From NCBI RefSeq assembly GCF_947501385.1, contig NZ_CANMVP010000006.1:1-64000 (forward strand): 64,000 bases of DNA, in the 5' to 3' direction. Below the pieces are notes generated by a model that saw only the letters and a list, made by a program, of their open reading frames with translations, was not told where the DNA came from and did not search any database. Below are positions 52,825 through 62,150 of the stretch, piece by piece (the stretch's first letter is position 1; the number at the start of each line of letters is the position of its first letter). The DNA comes from an uncultured Polaribacter sp. GTDB taxonomy: Bacteria; Bacteroidota; Bacteroidia; Flavobacteriales; Flavobacteriaceae. The position numbers and the translations under genes were made by a program.

Positions 52825-53039
52825 TTTTCTGTATTTTTATTTCTACAAAAATAAAGGTTTACACAAGATTTTGATTGCTCCTTTGAGATCATTTTGGACT
52901 CATTCAAGAATTAAAAATCCAACCCTATAAAATCTTTAGAATTAACAATCTTTTAAATGAATCAATCTATTATAAACTGATAGAATCCTTAAATTTGAGA
53001 ATAATAACAAAATTCCTTTTGTTATAAAAAGCTATAAAA

Positions 53040-54689
53040 ATGAAAACTTCAGATATTATTATTCAATCTTTAGAAAATGAAGGTGTTGAATATATTTTTG
53101 GTTTGCCAGGAGAAGAAAATTTAGATGTTTTAGAAGCTATTAGAAAGTCAGATAAAATTCAACTTATTCTTACAAGACATGAGCAAGGTGCGGGTTTTAT
53201 GGCAGCAACTTATGGCAGACTTACAGGAAAACCAGGAGTTTGTATGTCTACCTTAGGACCTGGAGCAACAAATTTAATGACACCCACCGCATATGCACAA
53301 CTAGGTGCAATGCCCATGGTGATCTTAACCGGTCAAAAACCAATTAAAGAGAGTAAACAGGGTAAATTTCAAATTTTGGATATTGTAGAAATGATGCAAC
53401 CGCTCACCAAGTTTACCAAACAAATTACCTACGGAAAAAATGCTACTGCTCTTATTAGAGAAGCCTTTAGACTTTCTCAAGAGGAAAGACCTGGTGCTGT
53501 TCATATTGAAATTCCAGAAGATGTTGCGCAAGAAAAGGTAGAAAACCCGCATTTCTTTAACGTGGAAAATATAAAAATTCCTTCTGCTAATAAAGACTCC
53601 ATTTTAGAAGCTTCTAAAATGATTTCTTCTGCAAAAAAACCTTTGTTATTAATTGGTGCAAGTGCAAATAGAAAAAGGGCTAGTCATGCGCTTACCAATT
53701 TTGTGAACAATTTAGGAATTCCTTTTTTTAATACACAAATGGGCAAAGGAATTGTAGACGAAAGAAATCCTCTTTATTTAGGAACTGCTGCGCTTTCCTC
53801 AAATGATTTTTTGCATGAGGCCATTCAACACGCTGATTTAATTATTAATGTTGGTCATGATTCAATCGAAAAACCACCATTCATTATGAATGTTGCTGAT
53901 AAACGAAAAGTAATTCATGTCAACTTTTTTGCAGCTGAAATTACTGAGGTCTATTATCCTCAATTAAATGTTATTGGAGACATTGCAACAAGCATTGATT
54001 TGTTAACTCGTCAATTAGAAAATCAGGCAAAAAAATGGAATATCGATTTCTTTTTAAAAGTGAAAGAGAACGTATCTTCTCATTTGGCAAAATATGAAGA
54101 AGACAATCGTTTTCCTATCTTACCACAACGTTTGGTGAAAATTACTCGAAATATTCTACCGGAAGACGGTATTGTAACTTTAGATAATGGAATTTACAAA
54201 ATTTGGTTTGCTCGAAACTTTCCTGCATATGCTCAAAATACCCTAATTTTAGACAATGCGTTGGCAACAATGGGTGCTGGGTTTCCTTCAGCAATGATGG
54301 CAAAAGAGCTGTATCCAAATAAAAAAGTAATTTCTGTAAATGGCGATGGTGGTTTTATGATGAATTCGCAAGAATTAGAAACTGCTATGAGAATGAAACT
54401 AGATTTGGTAATTATTATTTTAAATGATAATGCCTATGGAATGATAGAATGGAAACAAGAAGGAGAAGGTTTCCCTAAGTATGGATTGGAATATAACAAT
54501 CCAGATTTTGTAAAATATGCCGAAAGTTTTGGTGCTTTTGGGTATAGACCAACATCTGTTACTGACTTTGAAAAAATACTAACAGAAGCTTTAGATGAAT
54601 CAGGTATTCATGTAATTGATTTGGCGGTAGATTATTCTCTAAATCATGAAATTTTAAATATATTATTAAAAGAAAATGCTAAAAAATAA
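53040..54689 (+). CDS. Acetolactate-synthase-like thiamine diphosphate enzyme
   Basis: 549 residues with the three ThDP domains. Catalytic Glu in LTRHEQGAGFMAATYGR (residue about 43), central FAD-type domain (GIPFFNTQMGKGI), and the C-terminal ThDP/Mg motif GDGGFMMNSQELETA ending LNDNAYGMIEWKQ. Converts pyruvate (or a related 2-oxo acid) to acetolactate. There is no regulatory small subunit or ilvC nearby; instead a semialdehyde dehydrogenase follows after 6 bases, so a catabolic or AlsS-like role is at least as likely as branched-chain amino acid synthesis. Confidence 0.85.
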   Translation: MKTSDIIIQSLENEGVEYIFGLPGEENLDVLEAIRKSDKIQLILTRHEQGAGFMAATYGRLTGKPGVCMSTLGPGATNLMTPTAYAQLGAMPMVILTGQKPIKESKQGKFQILDIVEMMQPLTKFTKQITYGKNATALIREAFRLSQEERPGAVHIEIPEDVAQEKVENPHFFNVENIKIPSANKDSILEASKMISSAKKPLLLIGASANRKRASHALTNFVNNLGIPFFNTQMGKGIVDERNPLYLGTAALSSNDFLHEAIQHADLIINVGHDSIEKPPFIMNVADKRKVIHVNFFAAEITEVYYPQLNVIGDIATSIDLLTRQLENQAKKWNIDFFLKVKENVSSHLAKYEEDNRFPILPQRLVKITRNILPEDGIVTLDNGIYKIWFARNFPAYAQNTLILDNALATMGAGFPSAMMAKELYPNKKVISVNGDGGFMMNSQELETAMRMKLDLVIIILNDNAYGMIEWKQEGEGFPKYGLEYNNPDFVKYAESFGAFGYRPTSVTDFEKILTEALDESGIHVIDLAVDYSLNHEILNILLKENAKK

Positions 54690-54695
54690 AAAATT

Positions 54696-56063
54696 ATGAA
54701 TAAAGCAATTACCATAAATCCTGCTACAGAAGAAGAAGTTGCTAGCTATACTAGAATTTCTTCCAAAGAAGCAAAAGAAAAAGTTGCGAATGCAAATAAA
54801 GCCTACAAATCTTGGAAAAAAACGAGTTTTGAAGAGCGTTCTAAGCTCATGAACAAGCTTGCTACGATTTTTGAAGAAAATAAAGAAGCCTACGCACAAT
54901 TAGCCACCCAAGAAATGGGTAAAATTATTGAGCAATCTCGTTCAGAAATAGAAAAATGTGCTAAAATTTGTAAGTATTATGCAGATAACATCCAAGAATT
55001 ATTAGCGGATGAAGTTATAATAACAGAAGCTAAAAAAAGTTATGTTACTTTTCAACCTTTAGGAGTTACCTTGGCTGTAATGCCTTGGAATTTTCCTTTT
55101 TACCAAGTAATTCGTTTTGCTGCTCCTGCGGTAATGACGGGTAATACAGGAGTATTAAAACATGCTTCTAATGTACAGGGTTGTGCTTTTGCCTTAGAAG
55201 ATGCATTTACCAAAGCTGGGTTTCCTGAAGGGGTTTTTACAAATCTAAATGTAGCATCTGACGAGATTAAAGCTATTATTGAAGATAAAAATATTATCGC
55301 AGTTACTTTAACAGGTAGCGAACCCGCAGGACGTTCTGTTGCAAAAATTGCAGGTGAAAATTTAAAGAAAACGGTTTTAGAGTTAGGAGGAAGTGATGCC
55401 TATATCATTTTAGAAGATGCAGATTTAGAAAAAGCAACTGATTTATCCACCTATGGACGTATGCAAAATAACGGACAAACTTGTATTGCTGCAAAGCGTT
55501 TTATAGTTTTAGAAGAAATTTATGATGATTTTCTAAAACTATTCACACAGAAAATGAAAGATGCTAAAATGGGAGTGCCTACAGATGAAGACGTTTATTA
55601 TGGGCCAATGGCGCGCGTAGATTTGCGTGATGAACTGCATGAGCAAGTAGAAAAAACAGTTAAAGAAGGCGGAAAATTAGTTTTAGGAGGTGAAATTCCT
55701 AAAAGAAAAGGCGCCTATTATCCTGCAACCATAATAGCTGATCTAAAACCTGGTATGACTGGCTTTGACGAAGAACTTTTTGGACCAGTAGCTTCTGTAA
55801 TCAAAGCAAAAGATGAAAATGAAGCCATTGAGTTGGCCAATAACTCTAGTTTTGGTTTGGGTTCTGGAGTATTTACTAAAAATATCAAAAGGGGTGAAAA
55901 AGTTGCATTACAATTAGAAGCTGGTAATAGTTTTGTAAATAAATTAGTAGTTTCCGACCCGAGAATGCCTTTTGGAGGAATTAAAAACAGTGGTTATGGT
56001 AGAGAACTTTCTACATACGGAATTCGAGAATTTGTAAACACAAAATCCATTTGGATTCACTAG
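54696..56063 (+). CDS. NAD(P)-dependent succinate-semialdehyde dehydrogenase (GabD/YneI-like)
   Basis: 455 residues, aldehyde dehydrogenase superfamily. MPWNFPFYQVIRFAAPA, catalytic Glu in LELGGSDAYI, catalytic Cys in NNGQTCIAAKRF, and PFGGIKNSGYGRELS near the end. The short length and sequence fit the YneI/SAD type. Cotranscribed with the acetolactate-synthase-like gene. Terminator shared with the convergent cold-shock gene follows. Confidence 0.92.
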   Translation: MNKAITINPATEEEVASYTRISSKEAKEKVANANKAYKSWKKTSFEERSKLMNKLATIFEENKEAYAQLATQEMGKIIEQSRSEIEKCAKICKYYADNIQELLADEVIITEAKKSYVTFQPLGVTLAVMPWNFPFYQVIRFAAPAVMTGNTGVLKHASNVQGCAFALEDAFTKAGFPEGVFTNLNVASDEIKAIIEDKNIIAVTLTGSEPAGRSVAKIAGENLKKTVLELGGSDAYIILEDADLEKATDLSTYGRMQNNGQTCIAAKRFIVLEEIYDDFLKLFTQKMKDAKMGVPTDEDVYYGPMARVDLRDELHEQVEKTVKEGGKLVLGGEIPKRKGAYYPATIIADLKPGMTGFDEELFGPVASVIKAKDENEAIELANNSSFGLGSGVFTKNIKRGEKVALQLEAGNSFVNKLVVSDPRMPFGGIKNSGYGRELSTYGIREFVNTKSIWIH

Positions 56064-56098
56064 TTCCAAAATAAATACTCTCAAAATTATAAACATAA

Positions 56099-56130
56099 AA
56101 AAAGTCCATCAAATAATTGATGGACTTTTT
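56099..56130. terminator. Bidirectional intrinsic terminator
   Basis: AAAAAGTCCATCA / AATAAT / TGATGGACTTTTT. Thirteen-base stem with T-runs on both strands, between convergent genes. Confidence 0.88.
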
Positions 56131-56149
56131 AAAAACTTGAAATATATGA

Positions 56150-56341
56150 TTAGATAACTTTTACGTTAACTGCATTTAGTCCTTTGTTTCCTTCTTGTAA
56201 ATCAAATTCAACGTTGTCGCCTTCATTAATTTCATCGATCAAACCTGAAATGTGTACAAAATGATCTTTTTCAACTCCTTCTTCAGTGATAAATCCAAAT
56301 CCTTTAGATTCATTGAAAAATTTTACGGTTCCTTTACTCAT
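56150..56341 (-). CDS. CspA-family cold-shock protein
   Basis: 63 residues, one OB-fold cold-shock domain: KGTVKFFNESKGFGFITEE contains the RNP1 region and DHFVHISGL the RNP2 region. Binds single-stranded RNA and prevents secondary structures at low temperature. Slightly shorter than E. coli CspA. Monocistronic; the upstream 181-base region has no gene and could hold a cold-responsive leader, though no element is evident by eye. Confidence 0.96.
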   Translation of the reverse strand: MSKGTVKFFNESKGFGFITEEGVEKDHFVHISGLIDEINEGDNVEFDLQEGNKGLNAVNVKVI

Positions 56342-56522
56342 GGTATTGTTATTAAATTTATACTACTTATTAAAGTACAAAGATGCTTATATTTTTCTGA
56401 CATTCAATACTTTTATCTCTTTTTCTGCTAATGAGCATCCGACATTTTATAACAATTGCTTTTTTTTATCAGGGAATCATCAATGATAACTCTATAAAAT
56501 AAAAGAGTGATTTTACAAGTGT

Positions 56523-57404
56523 TTAATCAGCGTCTGATAGCTGTTCTTCTATTAAATAAGTATCTGCATATACTTTGGTAAAATGCGCGCCAAAAAATAA
56601 AATGAGACTAGAGTATGATACCCACAGCATTATTAGTATTACTGAACCTGCTGCACCATAAGTAGATCCAGGATCCATTTCGTTAAAATACCAAGCTAAT
56701 AAGTATTTACCAATTACAAATAAGACGGCAGTTAACGCCGCGCCTACTTTTACGGCTCTCCAACGAACAGTTTTACTAGGCAAATATTTAAACATTGCTG
56801 AAAACAAGAAATAGATAAAAAGTACAGACATTAAAAAATCTACGATATATACATATTCAAATAAATTGTCTGGAACTAATTTCTCTATTCGCTTACTAAA
56901 TGTACTAATTAAGGCAGTTAATACAAAACTAATTAGTAGTAAGAAACCAATGATTAATATGAAACCAAAACTTTTTAGTCGACTAAAAATCATCTGTAGA
57001 AAACCATTTTTCTTTAGATCAGTTTTTACTTTCCATATTTTATCAAAAGCAGCTTGCAATTGATAAAAGACTCCTGTAGCACCATATAATAAGGTACTTA
57101 CACCAATAATAGTTGTGAATATTGAGACAGATTCATCTCCTCTATCTAGCATCATTACTCGAATAGATTCTGCGGTTTGCACACCTACCGCTTTTGTAAT
57201 TTCATCTAATAATTCTCCCTGTACAATTTCTCTTCCCCAAATATTTCCAACAAGATTTAAGATGATAACCATTAATGCAGGCAATGATAAAATTGCATAA
57301 TAGGCAACAATAGCACTCAGCTCAAAAGGTTCACTTGCCAACCAATTGTTAGCAGTTTTTTGAAGTAATTTAGGAATATCTTTAAAGAATGTTTTAATAT
57401 GCAA
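56523..57404 (-). CDS. YihY/BrkB-family integral membrane protein
   Basis: 293 residues with six predicted membrane helices (about 33-53, 90-112, 137-165, 179-205, 213-233, 246-268). Family blocks ALSAIVAYYAILSLPALMVI and AGSVILIMLWVSYSSLILFFGA are clear. Once called ribonuclease BN in error, the family is probably a transporter or exporter. The N-terminal basic segment and the acidic tail are cytoplasmic. Confidence 0.9.
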   Translation of the reverse strand: MHIKTFFKDIPKLLQKTANNWLASEPFELSAIVAYYAILSLPALMVIILNLVGNIWGREIVQGELLDEITKAVGVQTAESIRVMMLDRGDESVSIFTTIIGVSTLLYGATGVFYQLQAAFDKIWKVKTDLKKNGFLQMIFSRLKSFGFILIIGFLLLISFVLTALISTFSKRIEKLVPDNLFEYVYIVDFLMSVLFIYFLFSAMFKYLPSKTVRWRAVKVGAALTAVLFVIGKYLLAWYFNEMDPGSTYGAAGSVILIMLWVSYSSLILFFGAHFTKVYADTYLIEEQLSDAD

Positions 57405-57500
57405 AGTTATAGTTTCTTAAGTATGGAATCTTTTTCTATCAATCAAAAATAATGTATTTGAATACAGTTACAAACTTCAAAAATGATTATTTAAAAAAAA

Positions 57501-57532
57501 ACTTCCAATTTCATACGTTTGAAATTGGAAGT
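57501..57532 (-). terminator. Intrinsic terminator of the peroxiredoxin-like gene
   Basis: ACTTCCAATTTCA / TACGTT / TGAAATTGGAAGT, thirteen-base stem; on the minus strand it is followed by eight T (57493-57500 as A). Confidence 0.88.
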
Positions 57533-57543
57533 AAAATACTACT

Positions 57544-58053
57544 CTATGCTTCTCCCCTTGCAGGATAGCCTTCTTTTAGTATATAATCTATTCCGTTTAG
57601 AACATCTTTAAAGTTAGGTCTTCCAAAGGGCATCGATTGAATTGATTCCCAATACACTTTATGTTCTTTATCTATTAAAAACAATCCAGGTTCCGTAAAT
57701 TCTTTTGGTTCTTTATCACTAATTCCTTCAGAAATAAATAAGCCCCATTTTCGTGCTTCTTCAATAGGAAACTCATAACCAATAGGAATACTTTCAATAT
57801 CCCATTCATTATAGGTTTCTTTTGCTAATTCTTCTGTATTAGCACTGATAGCAATTAAATTTACACCTCTTTCGGTAAAATCATCTACTCTTTTTTGCAA
57901 TTGTTCTAATTGCTTTTTGCAAACCGGACAATGTTTTCCTCTATAAAATATAATTAGTGTAAAGTTTTCAGGATTTTGATCTTGCAAACTCCATTGTGTA
58001 TCATTTACTAAGTTTATCTTTAGATTTGGGACTTTTTCTCTAGGTTTTATCAT
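57544..58053 (-). CDS. Peroxiredoxin-like AhpC/TSA-family protein
   Basis: 169 residues, thioredoxin fold: FTLIIFYRGKHCPVCKKQLEQL carries a CxxC pair at the position of the peroxidatic Cys, followed by ERGVNLIAISANTEE. This resembles the redoxin subgroup with CPVC rather than the PxxxTxxC of typical peroxiredoxins. Probably reduces hydroperoxides or disulfides. 24 bases downstream of the Old Yellow Enzyme gene, so co-expressed with it. Confidence 0.85.
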   Translation of the reverse strand: MIKPREKVPNLKINLVNDTQWSLQDQNPENFTLIIFYRGKHCPVCKKQLEQLQKRVDDFTERGVNLIAISANTEELAKETYNEWDIESIPIGYEFPIEEARKWGLFISEGISDKEPKEFTEPGLFLIDKEHKVYWESIQSMPFGRPNFKDVLNGIDYILKEGYPARGEA

Positions 58054-58077
58054 CTTTTTCTTATTTTTTAAAAATTC

Positions 58078-59199
58078 TTATGCTGTAATTTCACTTAAAT
58101 CTACTGTTGCTGTAGGATAATCTGTATATCCTTTATGTCCTGTACTATAAAAAGTATCTTCATTCCAATCAGCTAGTTCTTTATTTTGTTCGAAACGTTC
58201 TACTAAATCTGGATTTGAAACAAATAATTTACCAAACGCAACCATATCTGCATAGCCGTCTTCAATAATTTTGTTTCCAGATTCTTCATCAAAACCAGCA
58301 TTAATAATTAATGTTCCATGATATAAAGGCCTAAAATGTTCTGCAATTTTTTCCACGGCATACGATATACTTGACACATCTGTAAAAGGCTCAGAAAGGT
58401 GAATGTAAGCTAAGTTATAATCATTCAACTTCTTTATGATGTATTCGAAAGTAGGAATGGTTTCTTCATCCATTTCCATTCCGAAAGTACCATGTAAAGA
58501 AGGATTGAAACGTGCTCCTATTTTTTTTTGAGGTATTACCTCTTTAATTGCATCTAGAACTTCAAAAAAGAAACGGGCTCTGTTTTCGATACTTCCACCG
58601 TATTCATCTGTTCTTTCATTGGATGTTTTATTAAAAAATTGATGGAATAAATATCCGTTAGAAGAGTGTATTTCCACTCCATCAAAACCAGCTTCTATAG
58701 CATTTAAAGCCGCACTTTTAAAATCTTCAACAGTTTGTTTAATATCCTCTTTAGTCATTTCCCTTGGGGTAACTGTTTCTTTTTCACCCTCTGGCGTATA
58801 TACTTTCTGATTTGCATTGAGCGCAGAAGGTGCTAAAGGTAATTTTCCATCATGAAAATCTGGATGCGAGATTCTACCAACATGCCATAGTTGTATAAAA
58901 ATTTTCCCGCCTTCTTTGTGCACTCTTTCTGTTACTTTTTTCCAACCTTCTACTTGTTCTTTACTGTAAATTCCGGGGGTGTTGATATAACCAACGGCTT
59001 CTTTAGAAACTTGTGAGCCTTCTGTAATGATTAAACCAGCAGAGGCTCTTTGCTCATAATACAAACCATGTAAGTCGTCAGTAGGTACATTTCCTTCGTT
59101 ATTAGCACGACTTCGCGTCATTGGTGCCATCACAACTCTATTCTTTAGTGGTAAATCTGTGATATTATTAAAATGTTGTAACAAATATTCTTTGATCAT
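58078..59199 (-). CDS. Old Yellow Enzyme / alkene reductase
   Basis: 373 residues, FMN TIM barrel. MAPMTRSRANN, IIQLWHVGRISHPDFH-type block (QLWHVGRISHPDF), EAGFDGVEIHSSNGYLFHQFF with the paired substrate His/Asn, and TDEYGGSIENRARF are all standard. NemA/YqjM-type enzymes reduce activated alkenes, quinones and nitro compounds with NADPH. Followed by a peroxiredoxin-like gene, consistent with an electrophile or oxidative stress unit. Confidence 0.95.
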   Translation of the reverse strand: MIKEYLLQHFNNITDLPLKNRVVMAPMTRSRANNEGNVPTDDLHGLYYEQRASAGLIITEGSQVSKEAVGYINTPGIYSKEQVEGWKKVTERVHKEGGKIFIQLWHVGRISHPDFHDGKLPLAPSALNANQKVYTPEGEKETVTPREMTKEDIKQTVEDFKSAALNAIEAGFDGVEIHSSNGYLFHQFFNKTSNERTDEYGGSIENRARFFFEVLDAIKEVIPQKKIGARFNPSLHGTFGMEMDEETIPTFEYIIKKLNDYNLAYIHLSEPFTDVSSISYAVEKIAEHFRPLYHGTLIINAGFDEESGNKIIEDGYADMVAFGKLFVSNPDLVERFEQNKELADWNEDTFYSTGHKGYTDYPTATVDLSEITA

Positions 59200-59280
59200 C
59201 TTCTTTTCTATTTTACTTTAAAAATTATTTTAGTTTATTATTGAAGTACAAATCAACAATTGACTTCCAAATTATAAGTC

Positions 59281-59583
59281 TTAATAGCTTGTCATTTTAC
59301 CTTTCTTCTTTGTTAATTGTCTATCTAAATCTTTCACAGACTCATGAATAGAACTTACAAAATTATCATGACTCGCTTCTGCAAATAATCTTGGTCCTGG
59401 AACGCTCAAACGGATGTTACAGATCATTCCTGTTTGAGTGGAAGAAGTATTTTCTGTTTTAAAAAATACATCTGCTCTAACAATCATTTGAAACTTTGTA
59501 TACAAATTTTCTAACTTTTCTTTTGCTAATGCTTCTAATCTATCACTAGCTTCTACATCATGGTACTCAAAATTAATATTCAT
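59281..59583 (-). CDS. raiA: Ribosome hibernation promoting factor (short HPF/RaiA)
   Basis: 100 residues, the short HPF form. NINFEYHDVEASDRLEALAKEKLENL at the start, beta strand with VDVFFKTENTS-type spacing and a C-terminal helix SIHESVKDLDRQLTKKKGK. Binds the 30S decoding region and stores ribosomes inactive in stationary phase. Single gene; the usual long C-terminal dimerisation domain is absent. Confidence 0.92.
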   Translation of the reverse strand: MNINFEYHDVEASDRLEALAKEKLENLYTKFQMIVRADVFFKTENTSSTQTGMICNIRLSVPGPRLFAEASHDNFVSSIHESVKDLDRQLTKKKGKMTSY

Positions 59584-59775
59584 ACTATTTTATATTTTTA
59601 TTTATTAATTAAATTTTCTGATGTAAAATTAGGCATACGCTTCCCCTTCCATTTGCCTATTTGGTTCTATTTTGAACTCATTTGAAATTCCGTATCAATT
59701 TTAACATACTTTTTGTTTTTATAATTAAATTTGTTTGCGCTTACAATGATTAATTCTTACAGAACACTTAACATC

Positions 59776-60354
59776 ATGCTTCAACAAAAAATGAAAGATT
59801 ACCATATAATTCTAGCTTCTGGTTCTCCAAGAAGACAACAATTTTTTAAAGACTTGAATCTTGATTTTACAATTCAACTAAAAGAAATCGAAGAAATTTA
59901 CCCTAAAGAATTAAAAGGAACAGAAATTACCGATTACTTAGCAGACTTAAAGTCGAAATCCTTTACCAATTTAAAAGAAAAAGACATACTAATAACTTCA
60001 GATACGATTGTTTGGTTAGAAGGAAAAGCATTAGGCAAACCAAAAAATACAGATGAAGCTTTTAAAATGTTAAGAGATTTGTCAGGAAAAAAACACGAAG
60101 TCATCACTTCAATAGCGATTAGAAGCAATTCTTTTCAAAAAATAATACAGGATATAACAACAGTTACTTTTAAAGAACTTTCTGATGAAGAAATTAACTA
60201 TTACATCACCAATTACAAACCTTTTGACAAAGCTGGTGGTTACGGTATACAAGAATGGATTGGTTTTATAGGGATTACAACTATAGAAGGTAGTTATTTT
60301 AATGTAGTAGGTTTGCCTGTTCATAAGCTTTATGAAGTATTGATGAATCTATAA
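59776..60354 (+). CDS. maf: Maf-family nucleoside triphosphate pyrophosphatase
   Basis: About 192 residues. ILASGSPRRQQFF opens the active site, ITSDTIVWLEGKALGKPKNTDEA gives the catalytic Asp and Lys, and DKAGGYGIQEWIG the later conserved block. Hydrolyses non-canonical dTTP/UTP-type nucleotides. The frame is open from TTG 59731; I choose ATG 59776 (MLQQKMKDYHI), which matches the usual distance to the ASGSPRR motif. The start may also be ATG 59746. Confidence 0.93.
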   Translation: MLQQKMKDYHIILASGSPRRQQFFKDLNLDFTIQLKEIEEIYPKELKGTEITDYLADLKSKSFTNLKEKDILITSDTIVWLEGKALGKPKNTDEAFKMLRDLSGKKHEVITSIAIRSNSFQKIIQDITTVTFKELSDEEINYYITNYKPFDKAGGYGIQEWIGFIGITTIEGSYFNVVGLPVHKLYEVLMNL

Positions 60355-60481
60355 ACGAATACAATTCAGCATACTTTCTCACATTATGTTAAAAAGTCTT
60401 CTTTGTATTTTTTCTTTTCTTTTCTTCAAAGAGAAATAAAAGTTTATTTTTACGAAAATTTTACAACACAACAACTTTATA

Positions 60482-61435
60482 ATGAAAAAATACACGTACA
60501 CAGAAAAAAAAGACACACGTTCTGGTTTTGGTGATGGTCTAACTGAATTAGGGAGAACAAATCCAAACGTAGTTGCTTTATGTGCAGATTTAATTGGTTC
60601 TTTAAAAATGGATCAATTTATTAAAGAAAATCCAGAAAGATTTTTCCAAATAGGTATTGCAGAAGCAAACATGATTGGTATTGCCGCAGGTCTAACAATT
60701 GGGGGCAAAATTCCTTTTACAGGAACATTTGCAAATTTTTCTACAGGAAGAGTGTACGATCAAATTCGTCAATCTGTTGCTTATTCTGGCAAAAATGTAA
60801 AAATTTGTGCTTCTCATGCTGGAGTTACTTTAGGTGAAGACGGTGCAACACATCAAATATTAGAAGATATTGGTTTGATGAAAATGTTACCAGGAATGAC
60901 AGTTATAAATCCTTGTGATTATAATCAAACAAAAGCTGCCACGATTGCAATTGCAGATTTTGACGGCCCTGTATATTTACGCTTTGGAAGACCTAAAGTG
61001 CCTGTATTTATGCCCGAAGATGCAAAGTTTGAAATTGGCAAAGGAATTCAGTTAACCGAAGGTACAGATGTAACCATTGTTGCAACGGGACATTTAGTGT
61101 GGGAATCTTTACAAGCTGCTGAAAAATTAGAAGCTGAAGGTATTTCTGTGGAAGTAATTAACATTCACACGATAAAACCTTTAGACGAAGACATTATTTT
61201 AAAATCTGTTGCCAAAACAGGTTGTATTGTTTCTGCCGAAGAGCATAATAAATTCGGAGGATTAGGAGAAAGTGTTGCGAGAACATTGGCATTAAACCAT
61301 ACTACTCCGCAAGAATTTGTAGCTACGAATGATACTTTTGGTGAATCTGGTACACCAGAACAACTAATGAAGAAATATGGTTTAGATGTAGATGCCGTTA
61401 TAAAAGCAGTAAAAAAAGTAATTTCTAGAAAATAA
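60482..61435 (+). CDS. Transketolase, C-terminal (pyrimidine-binding) subunit
   Basis: 317 residues, equal to the second half of transketolase/DXS: Pyr domain (RSGFGDGLTELGRTNPNVVA, QIGIAEANMIGIAAGL, THQILEDIGLMKMLPGM) and C-terminal domain (TDVTIVATGHLVWESLQAA and EEHNKFGGLGESV). Many Bacteroidota encode transketolase as two subunits; the ThDP/Mg-binding N-terminal subunit is not adjacent here, since the gene directly upstream is Maf. It may be encoded elsewhere. Pentose-phosphate pathway enzyme, cytoplasmic. Confidence 0.92.
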   Translation: MKKYTYTEKKDTRSGFGDGLTELGRTNPNVVALCADLIGSLKMDQFIKENPERFFQIGIAEANMIGIAAGLTIGGKIPFTGTFANFSTGRVYDQIRQSVAYSGKNVKICASHAGVTLGEDGATHQILEDIGLMKMLPGMTVINPCDYNQTKAATIAIADFDGPVYLRFGRPKVPVFMPEDAKFEIGKGIQLTEGTDVTIVATGHLVWESLQAAEKLEAEGISVEVINIHTIKPLDEDIILKSVAKTGCIVSAEEHNKFGGLGESVARTLALNHTTPQEFVATNDTFGESGTPEQLMKKYGLDVDAVIKAVKKVISRK

Positions 61436-61482
61436 AAACGTTTTAATAAAAACCCTCAAAAATAATTTTAAAATTTAGAAAC

Positions 61483-62076
61483 ATGAAAAAAATAATTTTA
61501 ATGATGAGTTTGGCTTTTGCATTAAGTCAAACATCAAACGCTCAAATTGATTTTGGTCTTAAAGCTGGTGTAAACTATAATAATAACGGAGATGCAACTT
61601 TTTCTTCTACAGGAAGTGATGTTATTGAAGGCGCAAAATCTAGATCTGGTTTTCACGCAGGTTTATGGTTTCGTGGAAAAATTCCAGTAATTGGATTGTA
61701 TATACGACCTGAAATAGTGTATACGCAAGTAAATAGTGAATATACTGATAACAATGACGAAGTTGTAGATTATGAATTTAATAAAATTGACGTCCCTGTT
61801 TTATTTGGTAAAAAGTTCTTAGGAGTTGCAAATGCTTTTATTGGGCCTTCTTTTCAATATATTTTGGACGATAATTTTGAGTTTTCAAATTTATCTACTG
61901 ATGATTTTGATAAATTTTCTGTCGGACTTCAAATGGGCGTTGGTGTAGAATTTGGTAAAGTTGGTATAGATGTTCGTTGGGAAAGAGGTTTGTCTGACAC
62001 AGAAGCTAAATTTGCTGATGTAACTGTAGATAATAGAACAAATCAAATTATTTTTGGACTGTCTTTACAGCTATAA
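61483..62076 (+). CDS. PorT/OMP_b-brl-type outer-membrane beta-barrel
   Basis: 197 residues: signal peptide (about 20 residues ending SNAQ), then strands typical of this family (IDFGLKAGVNYNNNG, GFHAGLWFRGKIPVIGLYIRPEIVYTQ in part, FNKIDVPVLFGKK, VGLQMGVGVEFGKVGIDVRWERGLSD) and a C-terminal GLSLQL. Probably eight or ten strands. 47 bases after the transketolase gene; may share its transcript. Terminator follows. Confidence 0.9.
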   Translation: MKKIILMMSLAFALSQTSNAQIDFGLKAGVNYNNNGDATFSSTGSDVIEGAKSRSGFHAGLWFRGKIPVIGLYIRPEIVYTQVNSEYTDNNDEVVDYEFNKIDVPVLFGKKFLGVANAFIGPSFQYILDDNFEFSNLSTDDFDKFSVGLQMGVGVEFGKVGIDVRWERGLSDTEAKFADVTVDNRTNQIIFGLSLQL

Positions 62077-62098
62077 GATTTTAGATTTAACACAAACT

Positions 62099-62133
62099 AA
62101 AAAGGCTCTTGATTTCTCAAGAGCCTTTTTTTT
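62099..62133. terminator. Bidirectional intrinsic terminator
   Basis: AAAAAGGCTCTTGA / TTTC / TCAAGAGCCTTTTTTTT. Strong stem with T-runs on both strands, between convergent genes. Confidence 0.9.
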
Positions 62134-62150
62134 ATATAAAAGTATTACAT

